From Salinisphaera sp. G21_0 (GTDB lineage: Bacteria > Pseudomonadota > Gammaproteobacteria > Pseudomonadales > Endozoicomonadaceae), in assembly GCF_017744115.1 (NCBI RefSeq), contig NZ_JAGHQW010000032.1:1-64000 (forward strand): 64,000 nt of DNA, read 5' to 3'. Of the stretch, positions 39,416 to 50,000 are shown piece after piece. Position numbers and translations under genes: made by a program. Each line of letters starts with the position of its first letter. Position 1 is the stretch's first letter. A model generated the notes under the pieces. That model had not been told where the DNA came from and searched no databases. It saw nothing but the letters and a program-made list of their open reading frames with translations.

Positions 39416-39616
39416 TTAAGAGGCTCCAGAGGAAAAATAGACGGTGTGGCCGATTAGTCAAATTCTTGGGTGTCCTTTATTTTGTCCTTTATTTTGTTGT
39501 TACTTGGGTGTCCTTTATTTCTTAATTTCTTAAGAGGCTCCAGAGGAAAAATAGACGGTGTGGCCGATTAGTCAAATTCTTGGGTGTCCTTTATTTTGTT
39601 CTTGGGTGTCCTTTAT
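39416..39616 (+). repeat. 70-bp direct repeats with TGGGTGTCCTTTAT motifs
   Basis: Two identical 70-bp copies start at 39416 and 39530 (TTAAGAGGCTCCAGAGGAAA, onward). TGGGTGTCCTTT occurs at 39467, 39505, 39581 and 39603. They lie directly upstream of the RAYT gene and are probably its recognition sequences. Confidence 0.85.
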
Positions 39617-39682
39617 TGTTTATTTTGACCTACCTGAATCCGTTACGCCGAAACAAACGGAAAAGGACAAACTGACACCTCC

Positions 39683-39842
39683 TGTCCACATTACTATCTA
39701 TGTGGACAAAAGGGGGTAACTGTCCACATATAACTTTCCTGCCAAAATGACTGCCGATTTGTACAAAGGTCGTGACTGTACAAATCTGGCAGCTTGCCCA
39801 CATTACTATCTATGTGGGCAGAACCTACCTTTTGCCCACATA
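39683..39842 (+). ncRNA. Array of three strong hairpins, structured non-coding DNA or RNA
   Basis: Hairpin 1 is GTCCACAT-TACTATCT-ATGTGGAC (39684-39707). Hairpin 2 is CTGCCGATTTGTACA (39751-39765) with its complement at 39777-39792, with one bulge. Hairpin 3 is GCCCACAT-TACTATCT-ATGTGGGC (39796-39819). Hairpins 1 and 3 have the same loop but a compensating T-A to C-G change in the stem. Single copies of the left arm follow each (TGTCCACATA 39721; TGCCCACATA 39833). No open frame covers the region. It may be a RAYT substrate, a replication or integration site, or an RNA. Confidence 0.5.
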
Positions 39843-40105
39843 GAGAAACTAAGAGCCTGATGCTATTTTCTCGGGTATTTTCGGGTATGCATTTTTAAGT
39901 ATTTTTAATTTTCAATTTCGCTGGAATTGAGAATCGCAGAAAGAATGGAGTGAATAAGCAAAGGGATTTCTGTCTTGTTAGAAGAAAAGGTTTGTCCCTT
40001 ACAGTTCTAATACATTCCGACAGAAAGCAGGCGCAATAGCAGGCGCAGATAAGAATTTATGGAGAGGTTGTGAGCAAGTACTTATCTTGAAAGTATCGGT
40101 GTATA

Positions 40106-40182
<77 letters not shown>

Positions 40183-40317
40183 TGAAGCGGTTGGATTATA
40201 CGCATAGATTTACCCCGCCGCCAACCCTGTTATCGCCTTTTGACGGTTTTTCCTTACAGGCTCGGCTGATCACTGCCGACTCTATATAAGATCAGGAATC
40301 GGCTGGAAATATTCTGG

Positions 40318-40989
40318 ATGCTATCCCACCTTCTTCCATTCAAATGGGGACATTGGTTCGTTGCCGTGGTGCTGGCTGGCGACCTGGTGGTGGGGAAAGC
40401 CCTGGTGGATAGTGCCCGCGAGCTTTATGGCATCGCAGCTGCTGAACGGCTGACCCATTGGCAGAATCTGATGACTTACAGCAGGAAGCTGCCAGAACCC
40501 CGGAAGCTGGTTGAAGTGAATGACTTCTTTAACCGCATGCGCTTTGTGCATGATATTGATCACTGGGGAGAAGAGGATTTCTGGGCAACCCCGGTGGAAC
40601 TGCTGGCCAGCGGCGCGGGTGATTGTGAGGACTTCTCCATTGCCAAGTATTTTACCCTTCGTGAGCTTGGCGTGGCCGATGAGAAGCTGAGGATTACCTA
40701 CGTAAAGGCGGTTGAGCTTGATCAGGCCCATATGGTGCTCAGTTACTTCGCCGGTCCGGGGGAAGAGCCGTTGATTCTGGACAACCTGGTCAGTGAGATT
40801 CGTCCCGCCAGTCATCGCACAGATCTGGTTCCCGTTTATAACTTTAACGGTGACGGACTCTGGCTTTCCCGTCAGCGTGGTGAAGGGGTTCGCATCGGCG
40901 AGTCCAGCAAGATAAAGACCTGGACTGAGCTGCGCCGGCGGCTGCAGAAGTCGAACAGTCAGGGACGACTGAATGACGGGAGCAGCTGA
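40318..40989 (+). CDS. lapG: LapG-type periplasmic cysteine protease
   Basis: LapG cleaves the N-terminal retention region of large LapA-type adhesins and so releases cells from biofilm. The 223-residue product has an N-terminal hydrophobic export segment (about 10-30) and the bacterial transglutaminase-like cysteine peptidase triad: C103 in GAGDCEDF, H138 in AHMVL and D155 in ILDNL. It is followed 48 bases later by lapD, the usual partner. No LapA-like adhesin or its type I exporter lies in the window. Confidence 0.92.
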   Translation: MLSHLLPFKWGHWFVAVVLAGDLVVGKALVDSARELYGIAAAERLTHWQNLMTYSRKLPEPRKLVEVNDFFNRMRFVHDIDHWGEEDFWATPVELLASGAGDCEDFSIAKYFTLRELGVADEKLRITYVKAVELDQAHMVLSYFAGPGEEPLILDNLVSEIRPASHRTDLVPVYNFNGDGLWLSRQRGEGVRIGESSKIKTWTELRRRLQKSNSQGRLNDGSS

Positions 40990-41037
40990 TGGCTTATCCT
41001 GCTTTCCCCGGAACTGAAAACGGACAGGGATGCCACC

Positions 41038-42984
41038 ATGACACTACTTCGTGAACTGGCACTATCTTTAACTTTGCTGTTGATTCTGTTGTTTGCTGGC
41101 AGCTTCGTGCTGTCAGTCAATGATGCCCGTCATTACCTTCAGAAACAGTTGAACTCTCACTCCCAGGATACGGCCACCTCCCTTGGTGTTGCCATTGCTT
41201 CCGCCGGGGCTGGCAATATTGCCGCTATGGATTCGATAATTGATGCGGTTTTTGATCGTGGTTACTACCGGCAGATTCGTTTTACCGATATGTCGGGCAA
41301 CGTTCTGGTCAACAGTGAGCACCCGGGAACGCTGGAGGGTGTACCGGACTGGTTTGTGAAACTGATTGACCTGAAAACTCCGGCAGTCACCAGCGAGATT
41401 AACAGTGGCTGGGTGCCCATGGGGCAGCTTCTGGTAGCCAGTCATCCGGGTTATGCCTACCGCAGTCTCTGGTCCAAGGTGAACAAAGATGCGCTGCTAT
41501 TTGGTGTCAGTTTGATCGTTGCCATGGTCGGATTGAATATGCTGCTGGGAGTGGTTCTCCGGCCTTTAACAAGGATGGAGCAGCAGGCGAACCGAATCTG
41601 TGACCGTCATTTTGAGATACAACCCGAGTTACCAAAAACCAGAGACTTGCGCAGAGTGGTTCAGGCCATGAACCGGATGGCAGAGAAGCTGGAAAAGGCG
41701 TTCTCTGAGCAGGTGGCTCTGACAGAAGAGCTGCGTCGCAAGTCGGTCAAGGATCCATTGACCGGATTACTCAATCGACGGGCCTTTAACCGTCGGATGA
41801 AGACCGTGTTAAGTGAAGACATCGGTGAGGCGGGTGCCAGTCTGATCATGATTCAGGTGCGAGGGCTGGAGGCATTGAACCGGTGTCATGGACAAAAGTT
41901 TGTTGATGACCTGCTGGTGACAGTTAGCTATTGGCTGGGCAAAACCCTGTTGGCCTGGCCTGAAGCTTTTTCTGGCCGCTGGAATGGATCCGGTTTTAGC
42001 GTGTGTGTGCCCGCCTGCAATGTCGATGAAATCCGTAAGGTTACGGAACGGTTATTCAAGGTTCTGGTGGCCATGGAGTTTTTCTCGTCACCGGAAGGTA
42101 GCAATAACCTGCATATTGCCGCAGTGACCCACCAGGGGCGCTGTTCCCCGGAGCTGCTGCTGGAGCATGCGGATCAGCAGCTGCTGGAACAGGAGGCCCG
42201 GGTTAAAAATTGCTGGGATGTTATGGATATCAGTGGTGAGTCTGGTTATCCGTACATGGGATGGAGTGACACTCAATGGGTCGAAGCGCTGGAAGAGGTG
42301 ATGGCAAAAGGCCTTATCGAACTGTATGGCCAGCCCATTAAGGGAGTGGATGGTGAAGTAGCGTTTACGGAGGTACTGGCACGGATAAAGCTGAACGGTG
42401 AAGTGGTGTCTGCCGATGCTTTTATGCCTGTGGTTGAGCGCTATGATCTGTATGGTGCCTTTGATCGTGCGGTATTTTTTGCCCTGGCGGACTATATGGA
42501 TGACCGGGATGACTATCGAACCTACAGCCTGAATATCTCACCTTACTCCCTGATGGATGATGATTTTTATCACTGGTTGCTGGATGCCCTCAGACTGCGT
42601 CAGGATCTGGCCAGGCGTCTGATTCTGGAAACGGCTGAGCGCTCCCTTATGCTGGTGGGAGAAAGGGTTGCAGAACGGGTGGATACACTGGTGGCAACCG
42701 GTTGTCAGTTTTCTATTGATCATTTTGGTGTGTCCAGCCAGGCGCTGACATTCCTGCAGATGATTAATGCCCATTACCTGAAAGTGGACGGCAGTTTTGC
42801 AAGACAGTTGACGTCCAGTTATGAGAATCAATTGTACATAAGAACCCTGTCCATGATGGCTGAGTCCCGGGATATGAGTGTTCTCGCCCAGGGCGTTGAA
42901 CAGGAAGAGGCGTGGGAGGCATTAAAACAGCTGGGTGTTGCTGGTGGTCAGGGATATTATCTGGGACATCCCGAGTTACTCTGA
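41038..42984 (+). CDS. lapD: LapD-type c-di-GMP receptor
   Basis: LapD is an inner-membrane receptor that, when bound to c-di-GMP, sequesters LapG. The 648-residue protein has a membrane helix at about 7-27, a periplasmic LapD/MoxY sensor domain (30-150), a second helix (about 155-175), a HAMP segment, and degenerate GGDEF (about 235-390) and EAL (about 420-645) domains. The GGDEF signature is replaced (RWNGSGF) and the EAL motif reads EVL, which matches a binding but non-catalytic receptor. It forms an operon with lapG. Confidence 0.93.
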   Translation: MTLLRELALSLTLLLILLFAGSFVLSVNDARHYLQKQLNSHSQDTATSLGVAIASAGAGNIAAMDSIIDAVFDRGYYRQIRFTDMSGNVLVNSEHPGTLEGVPDWFVKLIDLKTPAVTSEINSGWVPMGQLLVASHPGYAYRSLWSKVNKDALLFGVSLIVAMVGLNMLLGVVLRPLTRMEQQANRICDRHFEIQPELPKTRDLRRVVQAMNRMAEKLEKAFSEQVALTEELRRKSVKDPLTGLLNRRAFNRRMKTVLSEDIGEAGASLIMIQVRGLEALNRCHGQKFVDDLLVTVSYWLGKTLLAWPEAFSGRWNGSGFSVCVPACNVDEIRKVTERLFKVLVAMEFFSSPEGSNNLHIAAVTHQGRCSPELLLEHADQQLLEQEARVKNCWDVMDISGESGYPYMGWSDTQWVEALEEVMAKGLIELYGQPIKGVDGEVAFTEVLARIKLNGEVVSADAFMPVVERYDLYGAFDRAVFFALADYMDDRDDYRTYSLNISPYSLMDDDFYHWLLDALRLRQDLARRLILETAERSLMLVGERVAERVDTLVATGCQFSIDHFGVSSQALTFLQMINAHYLKVDGSFARQLTSSYENQLYIRTLSMMAESRDMSVLAQGVEQEEAWEALKQLGVAGGQGYYLGHPELL

Positions 42985-43054
42985 ATGGTTCAGCGGCAAT
43001 GGAGGGAACCTGATCATCATTTTGAGGTCAAACGGCGGAATTTATAGTTAACGT

Positions 43055-46000
43055 GTGCAGGGGGGGATTCTGAAAGCAACCACATCAACCTGCTCCCACC
43101 CAAAGCCTGCCGGGGGGCAACAAGCCGGTTCAAGCAGAATTCCTGGCGGCTCCAGAAGTAAATTTAACGGCAAAAAGGTTTCAAACCACCAGTCCCGCAC
43201 AGGCACAGCCATCACGCTGGATGATGGCAGGCGCATTGAGGATGCCTTTTGGAAGAAAAAACCATTACAAGGGCGTCAAATCAACACGGCTGATGTGCTT
43301 ACCGCCTATGGAAAGGATAAAACATCTTTTAGAAGCGGCTTTTTCTTGCAGCAACTTTGCTTGCAGAACATTCGACATGGCAATAGCAAAGTGACCCCGG
43401 ATCAGGTCATTCGGGAACTCAATCGAAAGCCAGGGCGAAATGACAAGTGCCAAATAGCGATAGCACGCTTCAAAGAGGAATGTTGTCTGACGGGGCTGAG
43501 GTTGAATGGCCGACTGGTCACACCGGAGGCGGTGATTAAGGATTTCCCGGAGAGTCGGGAAGGCAAGTTAGGGATGGCGCGCTTTAAGGAACACTGTTGC
43601 CTTAAGGGCCTGCCCTTGAGGGACCAGAAGATTTCACCGGATACGGTGGCTAAGGATTTTCAGGCAATCAACGCCACGATGGAGCTGGCGCGTTTCAAAG
43701 CGGAATGTTGTCTGAGGGGGTTGCGGCTGAATGGTCAGCCGGTCACACCGGATGAGGTGATCAGGGATTTCCCGGACAACCTGATGGGCAAACTGGGATT
43801 AGCGCGCTTTAAGGAACAATGTTGCCAGAAGGGCCTGGCATTGAATGGCCAGCAGATCACACCGGATGAAGTGGTTAAGGATTTCCCGGACAGTCTGAAG
43901 GGCCAACTGGGGCTGGCACGCTTTAAAGCGGATTGTTGCCTGAAAGGCAAGATGATGAATGGCCAGCCGGTGACACCGGATGAGGTGGTTAAGGCTTTCC
44001 CGGCCAGTCAGGAAGGCAAGCTGGGGCTGGCGATCTTCAAAGAGAAATGTTGCCTGACAGAGCTGCCGCTGAATGGCCATCAGGTCAGACCGGAGGCAGT
44101 GGCTCAGGGGTATCAGGCAGTCAACGCAAAGCTGAAACTTTCATACTTCAAAAAGGAATGTTGCCTGAGAGGTCTGACGCTGAATGGCCAGCAGGTTACG
44201 CCGGATGAGGTGGTCAGGGAGTATCAGGCAGCCAAAGCAACGATGTTGCTGGCGCACTTCAAAATGGAATGTTGCCTGAGAGGCCTGGTGTTGCACGGTC
44301 AGCAGGTCTTACCGGAGGTGGTGGTTAAGGATTATCGGGCAGCCAACGCACTACTGGGGCTGGCACGCTTTAAGGAAAAATGTTGTCTGAGAGGCCTGGC
44401 GTTAAATGGCCAGCAGATTACGCCGGATGAAGTGGTTAAGGATTATCAGGTCGCCAAAGCAGACGCGGAGCAGGCGCGCTGCAACACAGAGGCTCGCCAG
44501 GGGGGGGCGATGAATGATCAGCAGGTCGAATATCAGGCAACCAAAGCCCCACTGGAGCTGGTGCGTTTCAAAGCGGAATGTTGCCTGAGAGGGTGGTCGT
44601 TGAACGGCCAGCAGGTCATACCGGCTGCAGTGGTTAAGGGTTTTCAGGCCATCAAGGCACCTCTGGAGCTGGCGCGCTTCAAAGAGAATTGTTGCCTGAA
44701 AGCTCTGGCAGTGAATGGTCGGCCGGTCACAACAGAGGAGGTGGTTAAGGGTTATAAGGAAGCTAAAGCACCACTGGAGCTGGCACGCTTTAAAGCGGAA
44801 TGTTGCCTGAAAGGTCTGGCATTGAATGGTCAGCAGGTCACAACGGATGAGGTGGTTAAGGAGTTTAAGACCGCTAAAGCACCACTGGAGCTGGCGCGCT
44901 TCAAAGCAGACTGTTGTCTGCTGGGCCTGCTGTTGCATGGCCAGCCGGTCACACCGGATGAGGTGGTCAGGGATTTCCCGGATAGTCGGGAAGGCAGACT
45001 GGGACTGGGGCGCTTCAAAGCAGACTGTTGCCTGAAAGGCCTGGTTTTGCGTGGCAGGAAGGTCACACCGGATGAGGTGGTTAAGAGCTTCCCGGATAGC
45101 CCGGAGGGCAGCCTGGCGATAGCACGCTTCAAGGAAATGTGTTGCCTGATGGAGCTGCCATTGAATGGCCAGCAGATCACGCCAGATGCGGTGGTTAAGA
45201 GTTTCCCCAGTAGTTCAGATGGCAGAATGGGGTTAGCACGCTTTAAGGAACAGTGTTGCTTGAGAGGCCTGATGTTGCAGGGGCAGCAGGTCGTACCGGA
45301 TGAGGTGGCCAATGATTTTCCGGATAGTCGGGAGGGAAAACTGGCGATGGTGCGCTTTCAAGGGGAGTGTTGCCTGAAAGGCCTGGCGTTGAATCGTCGG
45401 CAGGTCACACCGGGTGCCGTAGTTAAGGATTTTGAAAGCGGTGGCTGGTTGCTCGAAAGCGCTATTTTTCAGACCCGGCTGGCATTGAATGCAAGAGAAT
45501 TGAATGGCTCCTGTCTGGATAACCCGCAAGTATTAGCCGCGTTTAATGAAGCCCCCGGAGATCATTCTTCAAGGCAGGCTGAATACCTGATGCAAAGGTT
45601 GAAACAACGTCAGTGGTTCGATGAAACCAACGAGGCTCAGGCTATTATTCAACAGGCCTGGCAAATATTAAACAGCGCACCGGTAAAAAAAGATGAGCAA
45701 CATCGGCTGCAATGTATCCTGAAATTCACGGCGATGCAGCATGAGTTGCTGATTGATCAGCAGCGGGTGTCAGCAGAAGAGGTACTGCAATCCATCACAA
45801 CACTCAGGAACTCATTTAAGAATAAACGCACTCATTTCTTCTTCCTGGCATATTGCTATATAAATAGACAGTCTATTGATGGACAAACAATCCATAGGAG
45901 CCATGTTCTGGAGTGCCTTCAGGATTTTCCTGAAAGAAGCAAGTTGCGCCATGCTTTAGGCTACTGGTTTGAACGATTCAGCCCTGAAGCCAATATAATG

Positions 46001-47077
46001 AATGAATTCCTGTTCAAACAGGAACGGGCCGCTGCCCCAAGGCGCAATAGTCCCCACAGATACGCAGTCTCAGCCGGTCAAACTTGTCAGGCCGGTGAAT
46101 ATCGGAATGAAACAGAAAATACGTCTGCCACTCAGGCAGTTGCCAACAGTGCGGCTCAAGCGCCGAAGCAATGGTCCATTGAACCGGGTTTCCTGAACAG
46201 GCATCCGCAGTTAAATGCGCTAACACTACAAACACTGGAGCTTATTCAGGAAATCAATGGTTCTTATAGCCATCCCCCCATTTTGATTACCGGTTCCTAC
46301 GCGCGCTTTTTACAGAACCGCTGCTCATCATTCAATGATATTGACATTATCTGTACGGCGGCAGAGCCTGCCAGAACACTGTTTGACCAGCTGCAGGCAC
46401 TTAACACCAACAGGGCCGCGGAAATTCCCAAAAATATCGTTATCTGGTCCATCCCGGGATGTCAGGAGATTAAACTGCCAAAGGCCTACAACCTTCACCT
46501 GAAAGACGGTGATTTGGGTATGAAAGCAATGGGGATTCAGGTCAGTATTGACGTGAGAGTAACCGATGGCAATACCTCACGATGCGCCGTTCAGGTTCCT
46601 GGCGTTGAGCGGCTGGTATGGTGTCTGTCGTTTGCCGAAGAAACCCGATTACTGAACAACACCCTGGAATATCTCGCAAAAAATATTGATCCACTGACCA
46701 GGCAATTACAAAAAGGAGAGTTTTTTTACCTGCCACGAACCATTCTTTTTAACACTCCCCAAAACATCGGGGAACGTATTTATGGTTTGCTTATGCGATC
46801 GCTGCTTACTCTGCATAAAGCCAGGCAGTTTATCGATCTGCACTCTGAAGACAAACCCGGAACACCGGACTTCCAGACTAACCTGCTGCAAGAACAACGA
46901 CAACGGCTGTATATACTGACGGCAAATCTGCAAACAAAATTGTCTGGCCATGTTTGTCGTAGTGATTTTGAGCACAGAGTGAATAACTGGCTATCAACCG
47001 CCCATCATGTTAATGAATACGAGTTCAAAAGAAGGGACTTTATTAAGGCACTGCTGGCGATGATGCAGCCAGAATAA
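43055..47077 (+). CDS. Cys-Cys repeat protein with C-terminal nucleotidyltransferase-like domain (paralogue 1)
   Basis: The 1340-residue protein starts at GTG 43055; a stop lies two codons upstream, and no other start is near. After a polar N-terminus (1-135) come 18 units of 37-38 residues (about 135-795) with the consensus ARFKAECCLRGLALNGQQ, then TPDEVVKD and a linker of two types (FPDSPEGKLG or YQAAKAPLE); unit 10 is degenerate. Looser helical repeats follow (to about 990). The C-terminal domain has GSYARF at G1080-S1081, then FNDIDII with D1095 and D1097, and D1166 in VSIDVRV: the hG[GS]-DxD-D pattern of Pol-beta-type nucleotidyltransferases. Its target is unknown; an effector or toxin modifying protein or nucleic acid is a reasonable guess. 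No export signal is seen. A paralogue follows after seven bases. Confidence 0.85.
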   Translation: MQGGILKATTSTCSHPKPAGGQQAGSSRIPGGSRSKFNGKKVSNHQSRTGTAITLDDGRRIEDAFWKKKPLQGRQINTADVLTAYGKDKTSFRSGFFLQQLCLQNIRHGNSKVTPDQVIRELNRKPGRNDKCQIAIARFKEECCLTGLRLNGRLVTPEAVIKDFPESREGKLGMARFKEHCCLKGLPLRDQKISPDTVAKDFQAINATMELARFKAECCLRGLRLNGQPVTPDEVIRDFPDNLMGKLGLARFKEQCCQKGLALNGQQITPDEVVKDFPDSLKGQLGLARFKADCCLKGKMMNGQPVTPDEVVKAFPASQEGKLGLAIFKEKCCLTELPLNGHQVRPEAVAQGYQAVNAKLKLSYFKKECCLRGLTLNGQQVTPDEVVREYQAAKATMLLAHFKMECCLRGLVLHGQQVLPEVVVKDYRAANALLGLARFKEKCCLRGLALNGQQITPDEVVKDYQVAKADAEQARCNTEARQGGAMNDQQVEYQATKAPLELVRFKAECCLRGWSLNGQQVIPAAVVKGFQAIKAPLELARFKENCCLKALAVNGRPVTTEEVVKGYKEAKAPLELARFKAECCLKGLALNGQQVTTDEVVKEFKTAKAPLELARFKADCCLLGLLLHGQPVTPDEVVRDFPDSREGRLGLGRFKADCCLKGLVLRGRKVTPDEVVKSFPDSPEGSLAIARFKEMCCLMELPLNGQQITPDAVVKSFPSSSDGRMGLARFKEQCCLRGLMLQGQQVVPDEVANDFPDSREGKLAMVRFQGECCLKGLALNRRQVTPGAVVKDFESGGWLLESAIFQTRLALNARELNGSCLDNPQVLAAFNEAPGDHSSRQAEYLMQRLKQRQWFDETNEAQAIIQQAWQILNSAPVKKDEQHRLQCILKFTAMQHELLIDQQRVSAEEVLQSITTLRNSFKNKRTHFFFLAYCYINRQSIDGQTIHRSHVLECLQDFPERSKLRHALGYWFERFSPEANIMNEFLFKQERAAAPRRNSPHRYAVSAGQTCQAGEYRNETENTSATQAVANSAAQAPKQWSIEPGFLNRHPQLNALTLQTLELIQEINGSYSHPPILITGSYARFLQNRCSSFNDIDIICTAAEPARTLFDQLQALNTNRAAEIPKNIVIWSIPGCQEIKLPKAYNLHLKDGDLGMKAMGIQVSIDVRVTDGNTSRCAVQVPGVERLVWCLSFAEETRLLNNTLEYLAKNIDPLTRQLQKGEFFYLPRTILFNTPQNIGERIYGLLMRSLLTLHKARQFIDLHSEDKPGTPDFQTNLLQEQRQRLYILTANLQTKLSGHVCRSDFEHRVNNWLSTAHHVNEYEFKRRDFIKALLAMMQPE

Positions 47078-47084
47078 GAATGGT

Positions 47085-50000
47085 GTGAACCTGATCATCA
47101 TTTTGAGGTCAAACGGCGGTATTTATAGTCAAAGTTTGCAGGGCTCCATTCTGAAAGCAACCTCATCAACCTGCTCCTACCCAAAGCCTGCCGGGCGGGC
47201 TGGCCAACAAGCCCGTTCAAGCGGAATCCGTGACCGCGCAGGAAGTTCATTTACTGGTAAAAAAGTCATAAACCATCCGTCTCATAGAGATAGAGCTACC
47301 ACCCTGGATAAAGGCAAATGTACTGAGGATGCCTTTTGGCAAAAAAAAACATTTCAAGGACGCCAAATCACCTCGGCTGCGGTGCTCTGCACCTATGGGA
47401 ATGAAACAACATCTCTGAGAAGCGGCTTCTTCCTGCAAAAGCTCTGCCTGCAGAACATCTTGCATGGCACCAGAAAAGTGACCGCAGACCAGGTTATTCA
47501 GGAATTCAACCGGCTGCCGGATCGGAATAATAAGTACAAATTAGCGATAGCGCGTTTCAAAGCAGAATGTTGCCTGAGAGGTCTGGTGCTCAAAGGCCAG
47601 AGGGTGGCACCGGATGCGGTGGTCAGGGATTTTGAGGCTATCAAAGTAACGCTGGAGCTGGCGCGCTTCAAAGCGGAATGTTGCCTGAGAAGTTTGCCGT
47701 TGAAAGGTCGGAAGGTCATACCGGATGGGGTGATTACGGAGTACCCGGATACTCCGGAAGGCAAACTGGGAATAGCGCGTTTCAAAGCGGAATGTTGCCT
47801 GAGGCGTCTGCCATTGAAGGGCCAACAAATCACACCGGATGAGGTGGTTAAGGAGTACCCGGATACTCCGGAAGGCAAACTGGGGATAGTGCGCTTCAAA
47901 GCGGCATGTTGCCTGAGGGGGCTGTTATTGAATGGCCGACCAATCAATGCAGATTTTCTGGTTAGGGATTATCAGGCAATCAAGGCAACACTGGAACTGG
48001 CACGTTTCAGAGCGGAATGTTGCCTGAAGGGGGTGCCGTTGAATGGCCAGCCGGTTATACCGGATGCGGTGGTCAAGGGCTATCAGGCAGTCGGGGCAAC
48101 ACTGGAACTGGCACACTTCAAAGTGGAATGTTGCCTGAGGAGCATGCCATTGAATGGCCGGCAGGTGACACCGGAGGAGGTGGTCAGGGATTTGCAGTCC
48201 ACCAAAACAACCCTTGAGCTGGCGCGCTTTAAAGAACAATGTTGCCTGAGGGGGATGTTGCTGCATGGTCGACAGGTGACACCGGATTCTGTGTTCAGGG
48301 AGTTTCCGGATACTCCGGAAGGCAGGCTGGGGATAGCGCGCTTTAAACAGGAATGCTGCCTGAAAGGGCTGGTGTTGCACGGCCAGCCGGTCACACCGGA
48401 GGCGGTGTTGAATAGCTTCCCGGACAGTTCAGAAGGCAAGCTGGGGATAGCGCGCTTTAAACAGGAATGTTGCTTCAGGGGGATGCGGTTACATGGCCAG
48501 CCGGTCACACCCGAAGAGGTGGTTAAAATTTTCCCGGGTAATCCAGAAGGCATACTGGCGATAGTGCGCTTCAAAGTGAAATGCTGCCTGAGGGGCCTGT
48601 CATTGTACGGCCAGCAGATCACACCGGATGCAGTGCTAATGAATTTTCCGGATAGTCCGGAAGGCAAACTGGGGATAGCGCGCTTTAAGGAGCAATGTTG
48701 CCTGAAGGGGCTGCTGTCCAATGGCAAGCAGTTCACCCCGGATGCGGTGGTCAGGGATTTTCGGGCCGCCAAAGCACCACTGGAGCTGGCACACTTTAAA
48801 GAACAATGTTGCCTGAGGGGGCTGGCGTTAAATGGTCGGATGGTCACACCGGATGAAGTGTTAAGGGATTTCCCGGATAGTCCGGAAGGCAGACTGGGAG
48901 CTGTGCGCTTCAAGCAACAATGTTGTCTGAGGAGTTTGCTGTTGAATGGCCAGCAGGTCACACCGGATGAAGTCGTTAAGGGTTTCCCGAATAGCCCGGA
49001 AGGCAAAGTGGCGATAGCGCGCTTCAAGGCGGAGTGTTGCCTGATGGGCCTGATGTTGAATGGTCGGCAGGTCACACCGGATGAGCTGGTTAACGATTTT
49101 CAGGCAGCCAGGGCACCACTGGCGCTGGCTCGCTTTAAAGCCGAATGTTGCCTGAGGGGGCTGCTGTTGAATGGTCAGCAGGTCACACCGGAAGAGGTGA
49201 TTAAGGATTACGAACGCTGTGGCGGGTTACTCGAAGTCGCTATTTTTTATTCTCAGCTGGCATTGAATGCCAGGAAATTGAATGGCAACTATCTGGACAA
49301 CAAGGATGTATTGGCAGCATTTAATCAAGTTCCCGGGGATCATTCCTCAAGGCAAACCAGGTATCTGATGCAAAGGCTGCAGCAAACTCAGCAGTGCGAT
49401 GATATCAACGAAGCTCAGGGTACACTGCAAGAGGCCTTGCAAATATTAAACAACGTACCGGTTAAAGATGAGCAACACCGACTGCAATGTCTCTTGAAAT
49501 TTATGGCTATGCAGCAAGAATTGACCATTGATCATCAGGGCGTTTCGGCAGAACAGGTACTGCAATCCATCAATGCACTGAGGAGTTCATTTCAGAACTC
49601 ACGCCTGCATTTTTTCTTTCTGGCACACTGCTACATCACCAGGCAGCCTATTGATGGACAGGAAATCCATCAATACCAGGTACTGGAATGCCTTCAGAGT
49701 TTTCCTGAAGGAAGTAAGCTGCGCCACGCTTTAGGCCGCTGGTTTGAAGAGTGCAGCTCCGAGGCTTGGGTAATGGATGGTTTACTGTTACGGGAAAATG
49801 CCGTGGACTCATGGTGGAACAGTGACAGCTTTAATGGGTACGAACCCTCAGCCAGTCAACATAAGGCTTCTGTTGTCGTCAGTTGCGAGTACCCCGTATC
49901 GAAACAACAGGGTACATACAAACCCCGGTCTGGCAGTTTACCCCGGGATGCAACAGAAAATACGTTCACTACCGGGGCAATGACCGCCAGCGTGGCGCAA

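Noticed and set aside
39416-39842. Possible CRISPR array
   Set aside because: Repeats are few, unequally spaced, contain hairpins of different sequence and lack similar-length spacers; no cas genes are present.
48083-49075. 330-codon minus-strand frame with repeated RPFN / RQH units
   Set aside because: Periodic only because the plus-strand gene is periodic; the CC repeats and nucleotidyltransferase motifs are on the plus strand.
43055-49240. Direct assignment of the CC repeats to TALE-like DNA-binding repeats
   Set aside because: Only TPD-VV and overall length agree; the CC pair, the linker types and variation at many positions differ. Kept only as a structural comparison, not a call.
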